Below, piece by piece: positions 1-5,896 of a stretch of 7,118 nt of DNA. A program made the position numbers and the translations under genes. This DNA comes from Patescibacteria group bacterium. GTDB taxonomy: Bacteria > Patescibacteriota > Minisyncoccia > Minisyncoccales > JAHIOY01. The DNA lies in contig JAHIOY010000014.1 of the NCBI GenBank assembly GCA_018894495.1, positions 1-7,118 on the forward strand. Direction: 5' to 3'. Below the pieces are notes generated by a model. The model worked only from the letters and a program-made list of their open reading frames with translations. It was not told the origin of the DNA and searched no databases. How positions within the stretch are numbered: the first letter of the stretch is position 1; every line of letters begins with the position of its first letter.

Positions 1-814
1 GTTCGTTGCGAACAGGTTGCGGCCCCGCCTCCGCTGAAGCTACGGCGGGCAAGGGTGTTAAATAGGGACAATCGGTCTCAATCAAAATTTTATCTAAGGG
101 AGTATTTTTAATGATTTCTTCAAAATTTATTCCCTCAATTTTTTTGAAAATTATTCCATTAAAGCCAAGATACAAACCCATTTCCAAATATCTTTTCGCC
201 TCCTGCCAATTTCCAGTATAGCAGTGTATCACTCCTCGCAGTTTAGGATTTAGAATTTCGCCACAGCCCTTATTAAAGGGCTGGGCGACCCAGTCCATTG
301 GAAATGGGCTGTGGTCGGATTTCAAGACCTCTATGAGGTCTTGATGCGCCATTCGGCAATGAAAAATCACCGGCAGATTCAACTCTTGCGCTAAGTTTAA
401 TTGGCTTAAAAGCGCCTCTCTTTGTTTTTCTTTAAATGCTTCAAATTTCTTTTTCGTTTTTGGCTTCCAATAATAATCCAAGCCAACCTCGCCAATGGCC
501 ACTACTTTTTTTGACCGAGCCAAGTCCCTATATTTTTGCTCATCAAATTCTTCCCCCTTTGTTCTAAAAATAGATTTAATTCCTTCTTCTGACTCATCTA
601 CTTTGTGTTCTTCCAAATGAATCGGATGCAATCCAACCGCGGCATAAATTCCCGTTTTATGCTTTTGAGCAATTTCCACCGCCCTTCTTGATGTCTCATA
701 TTTCGTGCCAACATTGATTACAAAAATGTCGTTTTGTAAACATCTTTTAATCACTTCCTCAAAATCATCTTTGAAAGCGGAAAAATTCAAATGAGCGTGA
801 GTATCAATTAACAT
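1..814 (-). CDS. tatD: TatD-family metal-dependent hydrolase (3' end cut by window edge)
   Basis: TatD-family proteins are TIM-barrel metal hydrolases, several with DNase or D-aminoacyl-tRNA deacylase activity in the cytoplasm; the substrate here cannot be read from sequence. 271 residues are visible from ATG 814 and the frame is still open at position 2. All family metal ligands are visible: H6 and H8 (DTHAH), E109 (GEVGLDYYW), H152 (IFHCR), H197 (GVIHCYTG) and D248 (ETDCPYL). Two places depart from the family: residues 166-193 form a linker of about 28 residues where related proteins have about 8, and residues 256-264 (PAVASAEAG) interrupt the usual C-terminal APxPxRGxRN-type segment. Both coincide with DNA palindromes. 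The start is fixed by MLIDTHAH at the N-terminus; the upstream sequence has only a poorly placed AGGG. It lies 77 bp downstream of metG, a common pairing. TatD-family identity is very likely; precise function is open. Confidence 0.93.
   Translation of the reverse strand, partial: MLIDTHAHLNFSAFKDDFEEVIKRCLQNDIFVINVGTKYETSRRAVEIAQKHKTGIYAAVGLHPIHLEEHKVDESEEGIKSIFRTKGEEFDEQKYRDLARSKKVVAIGEVGLDYYWKPKTKKKFEAFKEKQREALLSQLNLAQELNLPVIFHCRMAHQDLIEVLKSDHSPFPMDWVAQPFNKGCGEILNPKLRGVIHCYTGNWQEAKRYLEMGLYLGFNGIIFKKIEGINFEEIIKNTPLDKILIETDCPYLTPLPAVASAEAGPQPVRNE
24..49. repeat. GC-rich imperfect palindrome inside tatD
   Basis: Arms CCCGCC (24-29) and GGCGGG (44-49) are perfectly complementary. Inside them GC/GC (33-34, 39-40) can close a TGAA loop, leaving a 3x3 internal loop. 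The block is strikingly GC-rich against AT-rich surroundings and encodes P256-G264 of the TatD protein in frame, between ETDCPYLTPL and QPVRNE. Composition and position suggest an inserted short palindromic element; similar GC-rich hairpins are, to my recollection, common in CPR genomes, but copy number cannot be tested here. Confidence 0.7.
261..314. repeat. Nested palindrome cluster inside tatD
   Basis: An outer perfect inverted repeat, CCACAGCCC (261-269) with GGGCTGTGG (306-314), encloses further perfect hairpins: CAGCCCTT/AAGGGCTG (264-271, 276-283, 4-nt loop), CTGGG/CCCAG (281-285, 289-293, 3-nt loop) and CCATT/AATGG (295-299, 303-307, 3-nt loop). Some pairings are mutually exclusive. 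The block encodes residues D167-G185, which are about 20 residues of extra length compared with the usual TatD linker before GVxHCF. It reads as an in-frame insertion of palindromic DNA, tolerated in a surface loop. Confidence 0.75.
322..344. repeat. Perfect 10-bp hairpin inside tatD
   Basis: TCAAGACCTC (322-331) and GAGGTCTTGA (335-344) are perfectly complementary with a 3-nt TAT loop. It encodes H157-K165, the helix (HQDLIEVLK) preceding the extended linker. The protein sequence here still fits the family, so this may be coding sequence shaped into a palindrome or a chance one; its closeness to the 261-314 cluster argues against chance. Confidence 0.65.
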
Positions 815-819
815 AACCC

Positions 820-889
820 TACGAATTTACGAATTCTTGACGATTCTTTATTTCTGAATTTTTCAGAAATAAAAACTTGATATACGAAT
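820..889. repeat. TACGAAT micro-repeats in the metG-tatD gap
   Basis: Three exact copies of TACGAAT on the plus strand (820-826, 828-834, 883-889), read as ATTCGTA in the transcript, flank a hairpin. A fourth copy lies at 4607-4613 at the end of the protease gene. This is the whole 77-bp gap between metG and tatD; I see no convincing promoter in it. Confidence 0.6.
847..873. repeat. Perfect 12-bp hairpin between metG and tatD
   Basis: TTTATTTCTGAA (847-858) and TTCAGAAATAAA (862-873) pair perfectly around a 3-nt loop. On the transcribed (minus) strand the stem is followed by GAATCG, not a T-run, so it is a poor intrinsic terminator; it may be a mRNA processing or stability element between the two genes, or another copy of the palindromic elements seen in this window. 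Confidence 0.7.
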
Positions 890-891
890 AA

Positions 892-2331
892 CTAAATTCT
901 TGGGAACAAAGGCTTACTCTCTTTTGTTTTTAGTTGCTTTATAATTTTTTTCGATGTCTCAGGCAAAAATGGTTGAAGCATATCGGCGATGTTTGTTAGA
1001 GCAAATAATAAATTAGCGATTGTTTCTTTTTGCCTTTTACTTTCCTGCCATGGTCGTTCTTTTTCAATATACCTGTCACAAAATGAAATCAACTCCCAAA
1101 TTGAAATCAACGCCTCGTTAAACTTAAATTCTTCCAGCGCTTTTTGATAGTTTTTCCAAGTGTTATCAATAATTTTATTTAACTTTGGATTTTTAACTGT
1201 AACTTTTAACTTTTCACTTTTCACTTTTAACTTAGTCGCGAGGGTGACAACCCTTGCGACAAGGTTTCCCAAACCATTTGCCAAATCGGAATTATATCTT
1301 GTCTCAAACTTCTCAAAAGTGAAATCTCCATCCTCGCTTGGTGGAATTTCCCTTAAGAAAAAATATCTAACCGCGTCTGTCCCATATTTTTTAACCAATA
1401 CAAAAGGGTCAATGACATTCCCTAAACTTTTTGACATTTTTTGTCCGCCGGAAGTCAAATAGCCGTGAACAAAGATGATGTTTGGTAAAACTAATTTGGC
1501 TGAAAGGAGCATCGCTGGCCAATAAATTGCATGAAATCTGAGAATTCCCTTGCCTATGATATGTAATTTATTTTGATTTTCCTGCCAAAATTTTTGAAAT
1601 TTTTGGCTATCTTTTCCGTATCCCAAAGCATTTATATAATTTGGTAAGGCGTCAAACCAAACCCAAATTTTTTGAGATTTATCTCCGGGAACGTCAATTC
1701 CCCATCCCCGGGCCCTTTTCGCCAAACGAGAAATGCAAATATCTTCCAGTCCTTGATTGATAAAACTTAAGACCTCATTTTTACGGGTTGCTGGAATGAT
1801 TTTAATCTTCTCCTTTTCAATAATTTTTTTTAGTTTCTCTTGATATTTTGAAAGTCGGAAAAAATAATTCTCCTCTTCAATTAGTTCTGGCTTAGTTTTG
1901 TGCTCTGGACAAAAACCATTTTCTAACTCGCTCTCTTTATAAAATTCTTCACAACCAACGCAATATAATCCTCTGTACTTTTTTTTATAAATATCTTTCT
2001 GACAATCCTGCCATAATTTTTGGGCCCCCTTAATGTGCCGCTTTTCAGTAGTCCGAATAAAATCATCAAAGGATAAATTAAGAAATTTCTTTAACTCATA
2101 AAATTTTTTTGCGTTTTTATCTACTAATTCTTTTACATTTATTCCTTCTTTTTCGGCTGCCTGAACGTTTTTTAAGGAATTTTCATCTGTGCCTGTCAAG
2201 AAAAAAGTATTCTCGCCTAAAAGTCGATGCTCACGAGCTAAAACATCGGACTGAATTAACTCTAATGCAAACCCGCAATGGGGAGCAGAATTAACATACG
2301 GAATTGCCGTAGAAAGATAAAATTTTTTCAT
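892..2331 (-). CDS. metG: Methionyl-tRNA synthetase
   Basis: Charges tRNA-Met with methionine in the cytoplasm (class I aminoacyl-tRNA synthetase). The 479-residue protein has the Rossmann catalytic core, a connective domain with one zinc knuckle (C124, C127, C141, H144), the KMSKS loop (residues 298-302, GGQKMSKSLGN), the conserved GKGILRFHAIYWPAML stretch (260-275) and an all-helical anticodon-binding domain (IWELISFCDRYIEKERPW, 411-428). No C-terminal tRNA-binding (EMAP/Trbp111) domain follows, so this is a short form. Odd points: the HIGH signature reads HCGF (18-21), losing its second histidine, and the usual GTDEHG is GTDENS (47-52). Residues 358-380, between the catalytic and helical domains, are encoded by a palindrome plus a 21-nt repeat. 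The start at MKKFYLSTAIPYVN matches the family; no Shine-Dalgarno is visible. It sits between an unknown membrane gene and tatD. Stop is TAG. Confidence 0.97.
   Translation of the reverse strand: MKKFYLSTAIPYVNSAPHCGFALELIQSDVLAREHRLLGENTFFLTGTDENSLKNVQAAEKEGINVKELVDKNAKKFYELKKFLNLSFDDFIRTTEKRHIKGAQKLWQDCQKDIYKKKYRGLYCVGCEEFYKESELENGFCPEHKTKPELIEEENYFFRLSKYQEKLKKIIEKEKIKIIPATRKNEVLSFINQGLEDICISRLAKRARGWGIDVPGDKSQKIWVWFDALPNYINALGYGKDSQKFQKFWQENQNKLHIIGKGILRFHAIYWPAMLLSAKLVLPNIIFVHGYLTSGGQKMSKSLGNVIDPFVLVKKYGTDAVRYFFLREIPPSEDGDFTFEKFETRYNSDLANGLGNLVARVVTLATKLKVKSEKLKVTVKNPKLNKIIDNTWKNYQKALEEFKFNEALISIWELISFCDRYIEKERPWQESKRQKETIANLLFALTNIADMLQPFLPETSKKIIKQLKTKESKPLFPRI
1192..1233. repeat. 21-nt-period repeat in metG
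   Basis: Two 21-nt units in the coding strand begin with the same AAGTTAAAAGT and give KLKVKSE then KLKVTVK (residues 367-380). Smaller AAAAGT(G/T) units recur inside. The segment is lysine-rich, low in complexity and sits in the hinge between the catalytic and anticodon-binding domains, where length variation would be tolerated. Confidence 0.75.
1235..1260. repeat. 11-bp inverted repeat with one mismatch inside metG
   Basis: GTCGC-G-AGGGT and ACCCT-T-GCGAC pair around a GACA loop with one mismatched position. It encodes V358-T366 (VARVVTLAT), directly abutting the 21-nt repeat at 1192-1233, so about 69 bp of this gene is structured or repetitive. The protein sequence still resembles the family's GNLVxRVV segment. 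Confidence 0.6.
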
Positions 2332-2336
2332 TTTTT

Positions 2337-2372
2337 AAAACAAGTCTACAAAATCCCTTAGGATTTTGTAGA
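2337..2372 (-). terminator. Terminator-like hairpin after the 162-residue membrane gene
   Basis: TCTACAAAATCC and GGATTTTGTAGA (2345-2356, 2361-2372) form a perfect 12-bp stem with a 4-nt loop. In transcription direction the stem starts one base after the stop codon of the membrane gene and is followed by CTTGTTTT, a short T-rich tail. It sits only 13 bp before the metG start. The imperfect tail makes partial termination or transcript processing as likely as full termination. Confidence 0.5.
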
Positions 2373-2373
2373 A

Positions 2374-2862
2374 TTAGATTGTGTCCTTGAACCACCTTTC
2401 CAAACCGAACAGGGCACTGATGAAAAAAATCAAAATCAAGAACCATAGGAGAAAAATCGGTAAACCGTATTGGGAGAGCTCCCAAAAGTCGCCGCTTTTG
2501 TAATGAATACTGATTAACCCATATACTCCGCCCTTTATTAAAATACCGATGAGAATTGGAGTAAAAACCCAATCCAATTTTTGAAGGCCATCCCTTATCG
2601 TTAACCAAAGAATTATGGTTAGGGGAATATAAACAAATGTGATGGGAGCGCTGAAAGTGAATATTTTATCAACAATTGCCCCGGCGCCAGAAATATCTCT
2701 CCCAAAAAGCAACAAGAGCCCATTTGCCAAAACGTGGCTCAGGCGGCGAAGAAGGTTTTCTCCTGCAAAACCAATGGCGATCAAAAAGGCGCCCAAAATT
2801 TTTGTTCGGGGATGCTTCAAAAAAATAAACTTTTTATTTATTTTAGCAAAAAATTTTTCCAT
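2374..2862 (-). CDS. Small multi-spanning membrane protein of unknown function
   Basis: I do not recognise this 162-residue protein. The N-terminus is basic (KINKKFIFLKHPRTK, residues 8-22), followed by about four or five hydrophobic stretches: roughly 22-34, 42-54 (weaker), 67-88, 97-117 and 132-153. The end is charged and aromatic (LERWFKDTI). No signal peptidase site, cysteine pair or catalytic motif stands out. A basic N-terminus before the first helix predicts an inside N-terminus by the positive-inside rule. It begins 18 bp after the rsmI stop and ends just before a strong hairpin, so it is probably the last gene co-transcribed with rsmI. It is treated as real because of its length, clean membrane pattern and exact fit between neighbours; other-frame ORFs here are shadows. 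No Shine-Dalgarno precedes the ATG. Confidence 0.8.
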   Translation of the reverse strand: MEKFFAKINKKFIFLKHPRTKILGAFLIAIGFAGENLLRRLSHVLANGLLLLFGRDISGAGAIVDKIFTFSAPITFVYIPLTIILWLTIRDGLQKLDWVFTPILIGILIKGGVYGLISIHYKSGDFWELSQYGLPIFLLWFLILIFFISALFGLERWFKDTI

Positions 2863-2880
2863 ATTTTTAATTTAGTCAAT

Positions 2881-3552
2881 TTATCTTTCTACAATAACTA
2901 CGAATTCTCCTTTTATTATGCCTTTTTCTATCTCTTTTATTACTTCCCCGATTTCTCCGCGATAAACTGTCTCAAATTTTTTTGTTAACTCTCTGGCTAC
3001 TATTATTCTTAATTCCTGATTCATAATTCTTAATTCTTCTAAAGTCCTTACTATTCGGTAGGGCGATTCGTAAAAAATTACTGAATGTTTTGAGTTTGCT
3101 ATTTCTTCAAAAAATTTTTTCCTTTTTCTTTTTTTCGGCGGGAACCCCAAAAACAAAAATTTATCCATCGGAAATCCAGAAATGGAAGCCGCGGCCGTCA
3201 CTGCCGAAGGTCCAGGGATAGGCACGATTTTAATCTGCGGAGGTCCGACCTCCGCAAGTTTGCTGATTAATTTATTGCCAGGGTCGGATATTCCCGGGGT
3301 GCCGGCATCGGAAACCAGGGCTAAGTTTTTCCCCTCTTTTAAAAGAGTTAAAATAAAATCTACTTTATTTAATTTACTATGCTGATGATAACTTAAAACC
3401 GGTTTTTTAATTTCGTAATGGTCCAAGAGCTTTTTTGTCACCCTCGTATCTTCGCATAAAACGAAATCAACCTCTTTTAGAACTTCCACTGCTCTAAAGG
3501 TAATATCTTTTAAGTTTCCAATAGGAGTGGCAACGATGTATAATGTCCCCAT
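2881..3552 (-). CDS. rsmI: 16S rRNA (cytidine-1402 2'-O)-methyltransferase RsmI, short form
   Basis: RsmI uses SAM to 2'-O-methylate C1402 of 16S rRNA in the ribosomal P site. The 223-residue protein carries the signature motifs of this tetrapyrrole-methylase-fold family: YIVATPIGNLKDIT (5-18), CEDTR (33-37), LVSDAGTPGISDPG (79-92), PIPGPSAVTAAASISGFP (111-128), FYESPYR (160-166) and VARELTKKFETVYRG (185-199). It stops after the catalytic domain; E. coli RsmI is about 286 residues, so the C-terminal region is absent. Residues 104-106 are extra relative to E. coli and fall in a DNA hairpin, and residues 173-183 are a heptad-spaced ELRI repeat. Its ATG overlaps the upstream stop in a TAATG junction, implying translational coupling, and it has the best Shine-Dalgarno of the window. 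Confidence 0.96.
   Translation of the reverse strand: MGTLYIVATPIGNLKDITFRAVEVLKEVDFVLCEDTRVTKKLLDHYEIKKPVLSYHQHSKLNKVDFILTLLKEGKNLALVSDAGTPGISDPGNKLISKLAEVGPPQIKIVPIPGPSAVTAAASISGFPMDKFLFLGFPPKKRKRKKFFEEIANSKHSVIFYESPYRIVRTLEELRIMNQELRIIVARELTKKFETVYRGEIGEVIKEIEKGIIKGEFVVIVER
3005..3036. repeat. 21-nt-spaced direct repeat in rsmI
   Basis: ATTCTTAATTC occurs at 3005-3015 and again at 3026-3036, exactly 21 nt apart. In the coding strand this gives ELRI-MNQ-ELRI (residues 173-183). Unlike the tatD case, the protein length here is nearly the same as E. coli RsmI (one residue shorter in this stretch), so a repeat appears to have replaced rather than lengthened the loop. Confidence 0.65.
3236..3256. 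repeat. Perfect 9-bp hairpin inside rsmI
   Basis: TGCGGAGGT (3236-3244) and ACCTCCGCA (3248-3256) are perfectly complementary with a 3-nt loop. It encodes A100-Q106 (AEVGPPQ) just before the conserved VPIPGPSA motif; compared with E. coli REAGIRVVP the protein has three extra residues here. The GC-rich element contrasts with its surroundings, like the palindrome at 24-49. Confidence 0.7.
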
Positions 3553-4571
3553 TATAAGGTTTCTCCTCTTCTCTTTGCCAAAAAATCTCTTAAAAATTCA
3601 AATAAAATTCCCGCTAAGGGAACGGCTAAGGTTGCGCCTAAAATTCCGGCCAATTTTCCTCCAATAGCTAAAGAAACCAAGACCAAAGCCGGGGAAAGGC
3701 CAATAAATTTTCGGGTTAAAATCGGAGTCAAAATGTTATTTTCAACCTGTTGAATTAAAGTAAAAGCAACCAAGGCCAGGATTGCTTTGGAAATAGAATC
3801 AAAAGAAATAATTAAAAAAATCAAAACCCCGGTCAAAATTGGTCCAATAAACGGTATGAAATTAAAGACGCCCGCCACTACGGCCAGTAAAAAAGAATAA
3901 TTTGCATTAAAAAGGAAAAGGGCGAAATAAGACAAGAGCCCGACGAATAAACAGGCAATAATCCTTGCCCCAAACCAGCCGGAAACCTTTCTTTGAGAAT
4001 TTTCCCAAAGCTCCAAAACATAGGTCTCGTATTTTTTTGGAAAGAAAAGAGTTAAGGTTTTTTCAAATATCTTTTGTTCTAAGGAAAGGAAAATAGCCAG
4101 GGTGAGAACAAAAAGGGTTGAGAAAATTCCGCCAAAAATGACAAAAAGGACGTTAAAAACATTGGCCGCGGTTTTTTCCAAGGTCTTACCAAAAGTGTTA
4201 ATCAACTCTTCAAGATTCCCAAAGGTTTGAATGCCCAGTCCTCTCAGGGGCGGAGAAATTTTATCGAAATATTGAGGAAAAATTTTCACCAGTTTTTGAG
4301 TTTCTTGAATTAAAAAATCAATTGTTAAATAAAAAAATAAACTAATCAAGCCAAAAACGATGAGATAAACAGAAATGGTTGCAAATGTCCGAGGGACTTT
4401 TTTCCTCTCTAAAAAATTAATAACAGGATTTAGTAAAAGCGAAAGGATGATAGCAAAAATAATTAAAATTAAAACATCTCTAATTTGATAAATAAGGTAA
4501 AACAAAAGAGCGGCAAAAGCAATTTTTAGAATTGTTGTCCAAGAAATATCTAATGTTTTTTCATCATTCAT
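3552..4571 (-). CDS. AI-2E transporter / PerM family membrane protein
   Basis: A 339-residue integral membrane protein of the AI-2E/PerM (UPF0118) superfamily, whose members include putative permeases, Na+/H+ antiporters and exporters; the substrate is not predictable. Hydrophobic segments lie at about 14-28, 32-50, 66-88, 138-165, 204-222, 226-255, 262-273, 293-312 and 314-328. Family hallmarks are NPVINFLERKKVPRTFA (48-64) after the first helices, a soluble amphipathic stretch (about 90-135), NFIPFIGPILTG (237-248), QQVENNILTPILTRKF (274-289) and the glycine-rich GGKLAGILGATLAVPLAG (304-321). Length is normal. It starts 28 bp after the M16 protease stop, in a gap made of ATTAGTAT-like repeats, with no Shine-Dalgarno. 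Its stop shares one base with the rsmI start (TAATG). Confidence 0.92.
   Translation of the reverse strand: MNDEKTLDISWTTILKIAFAALLFYLIYQIRDVLILIIFAIILSLLLNPVINFLERKKVPRTFATISVYLIVFGLISLFFYLTIDFLIQETQKLVKIFPQYFDKISPPLRGLGIQTFGNLEELINTFGKTLEKTAANVFNVLFVIFGGIFSTLFVLTLAIFLSLEQKIFEKTLTLFFPKKYETYVLELWENSQRKVSGWFGARIIACLFVGLLSYFALFLFNANYSFLLAVVAGVFNFIPFIGPILTGVLIFLIISFDSISKAILALVAFTLIQQVENNILTPILTRKFIGLSPALVLVSLAIGGKLAGILGATLAVPLAGILFEFLRDFLAKRRGETL
3563..3568 (-). promoter_or_regulatory. Shine-Dalgarno site of rsmI
   Basis: GAGGAG lies 10 nt before the rsmI ATG, within the last codons of the upstream membrane gene. It is the only good Shine-Dalgarno in the window and, together with the TAATG overlap, supports the chosen rsmI start. 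Confidence 0.6.
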
Positions 4572-4582
4572 AAATGCGATGC

Positions 4583-4613
4583 TAATATACTAATACATAC
4601 TAATGATACGAAT
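4583..4613. repeat. ATTAGTAT-type micro-repeats across the end of the protease gene
   Basis: The plus strand holds three imperfect units, TAATATAC, TAATACATAC and TAATGATACG, running into TACGAAT (4607-4613). The block provides the last codons and TAG stop of the M16 gene (SYH-stop) and most of the 28-bp gap to the next gene. The TACGAAT unit is shared with 820-889. Confidence 0.65.
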
Positions 4614-5871
4614 TCAACAATCTTTGAAACTTCTCTTTGTCCTCAAATGGACCAATTAAAGCAAGGTTTAACTTCTCGGGTCGGAAAATTTCTTTGGCTA
4701 ATTTAAAAATGTCTTCACTGCTCACTTTATCAATTTTAGTAAAAATTTCTTTCGGAGTCAAAATCTCTTTCTCTAAGAGCTCTTGGCTGGCATAAAAAGA
4801 CGCCTGGGCGTCGGATGCTTCCAATAAAAGAGTGGTTTTCCCCTTTAAATAATCTTTGACTTTTTTCAATTCGGTAAAAGGAATTCTCTTTTGAGAGATT
4901 TTTTTGTATTCCTTGAGAATGGTCAAAATTCCTTTCTCAACGTTTTTATTATCCAATCCGGCTTGAGCCATAAGAAAACCCGTGTCGGTATTGGCTTCGC
5001 TGCTTGCGCTAATATAATAAGCGATGCCCAATTTTGACCTTATTTCTTCAAAAAGGCGAGAACTCATCATTCCTCCTAAAATAACCGCAAGTAAGTCTTG
5101 GGCGTATTTTTGGGGATGAAAAACATTAAAAGCCCTTACCCCCAAACACAAATGGGTCTGGTCGGTTTTTTTTGTTTCCAACAATAAATTCGGCTGAATT
5201 TGGCTGTCGGTCACTCTCGGTTTTTCTAATGGTTTAGTTGTTTTTATTCTCGCGAAATATTTTTTAATTCTCTTAATAACCGAATTTTCTTTTATTTTTC
5301 CTGCCACCGAAATAATTGTGTTTGAAGCCACGTATTGATTATTCATATATTGAGCCAGCGCCTCCCGCTGAATAGCGGAAACACTTTCTTTTGTTCCGGC
5401 AATATCCCAACCGGCCGGCTGGTCTCCGTACAACAGTTTCATCCATAGGGCCTGAACGTGTTCAATGGGATGGTCCTGCCTCATATTGATTTCCTCAATA
5501 ATCACTCCTCTTTCTTTATTTATTTCTTCTGCTGGCAAAGTAGAGTGTAAAAAAATATCGGAGACCAAATCTAAGGACAAATCAAAATAGTTAGCCGCTA
5601 CTTTGGCAAAATAACCGGTATATTCTTCGCCGGTGAAAGCGTTATAAATTCCTCCCACTTTATCCAAGGTTTCGGCAATAGCCAGAGAAGAAGGTCTTTT
5701 TCTTGTTCCCTTAAAATACATATGCTCTAAAAAGTGGGAGACGCCGTTTATTTCTTTTGTTTCATATTTTGAGCCCGTGCCGACCAATACCAAAACCGTT
5801 ACCGCTTGAGTATTTTTTTGAGGAACGGTGATGATTCTTAACCCATTTTTAAGAGTTGTTTTTTTAAACAT
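4600..5871 (-). CDS. M16 family zinc metalloprotease (processing-peptidase-like)
   Basis: A 423-residue M16 (insulinase/processing peptidase) protein with two homologous halves. The inverted zinc motif HFLEH (46-50) gives H46 and H50 as ligands and E49 as catalytic base; E127 in RGVIIEEINM (121-130) has the HxxEH-x76-E spacing, so the enzyme should be active. The conserved FKGTRKR follows the zinc motif. The second half, from about residue 165, has SRLFEEIRSKLGIAYYISA (271-289), matching the family RxxxGLAY region. Length fits bacterial single-unit M16B enzymes such as B. subtilis MlpA (YmxG). No signal peptide is present, so it is predicted cytoplasmic; the peptide substrate is unknown. It follows the toxin gene by 25 bp with no terminator between, so it may share the toxin-antitoxin promoter. 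The final SYH residues come from a repeat. Confidence 0.95.
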   Translation of the reverse strand: MFKKTTLKNGLRIITVPQKNTQAVTVLVLVGTGSKYETKEINGVSHFLEHMYFKGTRKRPSSLAIAETLDKVGGIYNAFTGEEYTGYFAKVAANYFDLSLDLVSDIFLHSTLPAEEINKERGVIIEEINMRQDHPIEHVQALWMKLLYGDQPAGWDIAGTKESVSAIQREALAQYMNNQYVASNTIISVAGKIKENSVIKRIKKYFARIKTTKPLEKPRVTDSQIQPNLLLETKKTDQTHLCLGVRAFNVFHPQKYAQDLLAVILGGMMSSRLFEEIRSKLGIAYYISASSEANTDTGFLMAQAGLDNKNVEKGILTILKEYKKISQKRIPFTELKKVKDYLKGKTTLLLEASDAQASFYASQELLEKEILTPKEIFTKIDKVSSEDIFKLAKEIFRPEKLNLALIGPFEDKEKFQRLLNSYH

Positions 5872-5896
5872 AGTTTATTCCACTATTTCAGTTAAG

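Noticed and set aside
261..314. Cloverleaf-like folding suggestive of a tRNA or structured RNA
   Set aside because: No tRNA consensus (no T-loop GTTCRANNC, no CCA context), length is only 54 bases, several stems exclude each other, and the segment stays in the tatD reading frame with flanking catalytic residues intact.
1192..1233. CRISPR-like array in the metG repeat
   Set aside because: Units are 21 nt, contiguous without spacers and in frame within a conserved gene.
1160..1462. Plus-strand open frames, for example 1160-1462, 2639-2988 and 6205-6393
   Set aside because: All lie opposite well-supported minus-strand genes, have low-complexity or mirror-like translations and no recognisable family.
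2291..2608. Overlapping minus-strand frame at 2291-2608
   Set aside because: Shadow of the 162-residue membrane gene and of the metG start; the translation shows no family pattern.
2860..2880. TTGACT-like -35 box before the 162-residue membrane gene
   Set aside because: A matching -10 would fall inside the gene after the start codon, so it cannot drive this gene from that start.
5411..5422. CCGGCCGG palindrome in the protease gene
   Set aside because: Explained by ordinary codons for a conserved-looking QPAGWD stretch; no sign of insertion in the protein.
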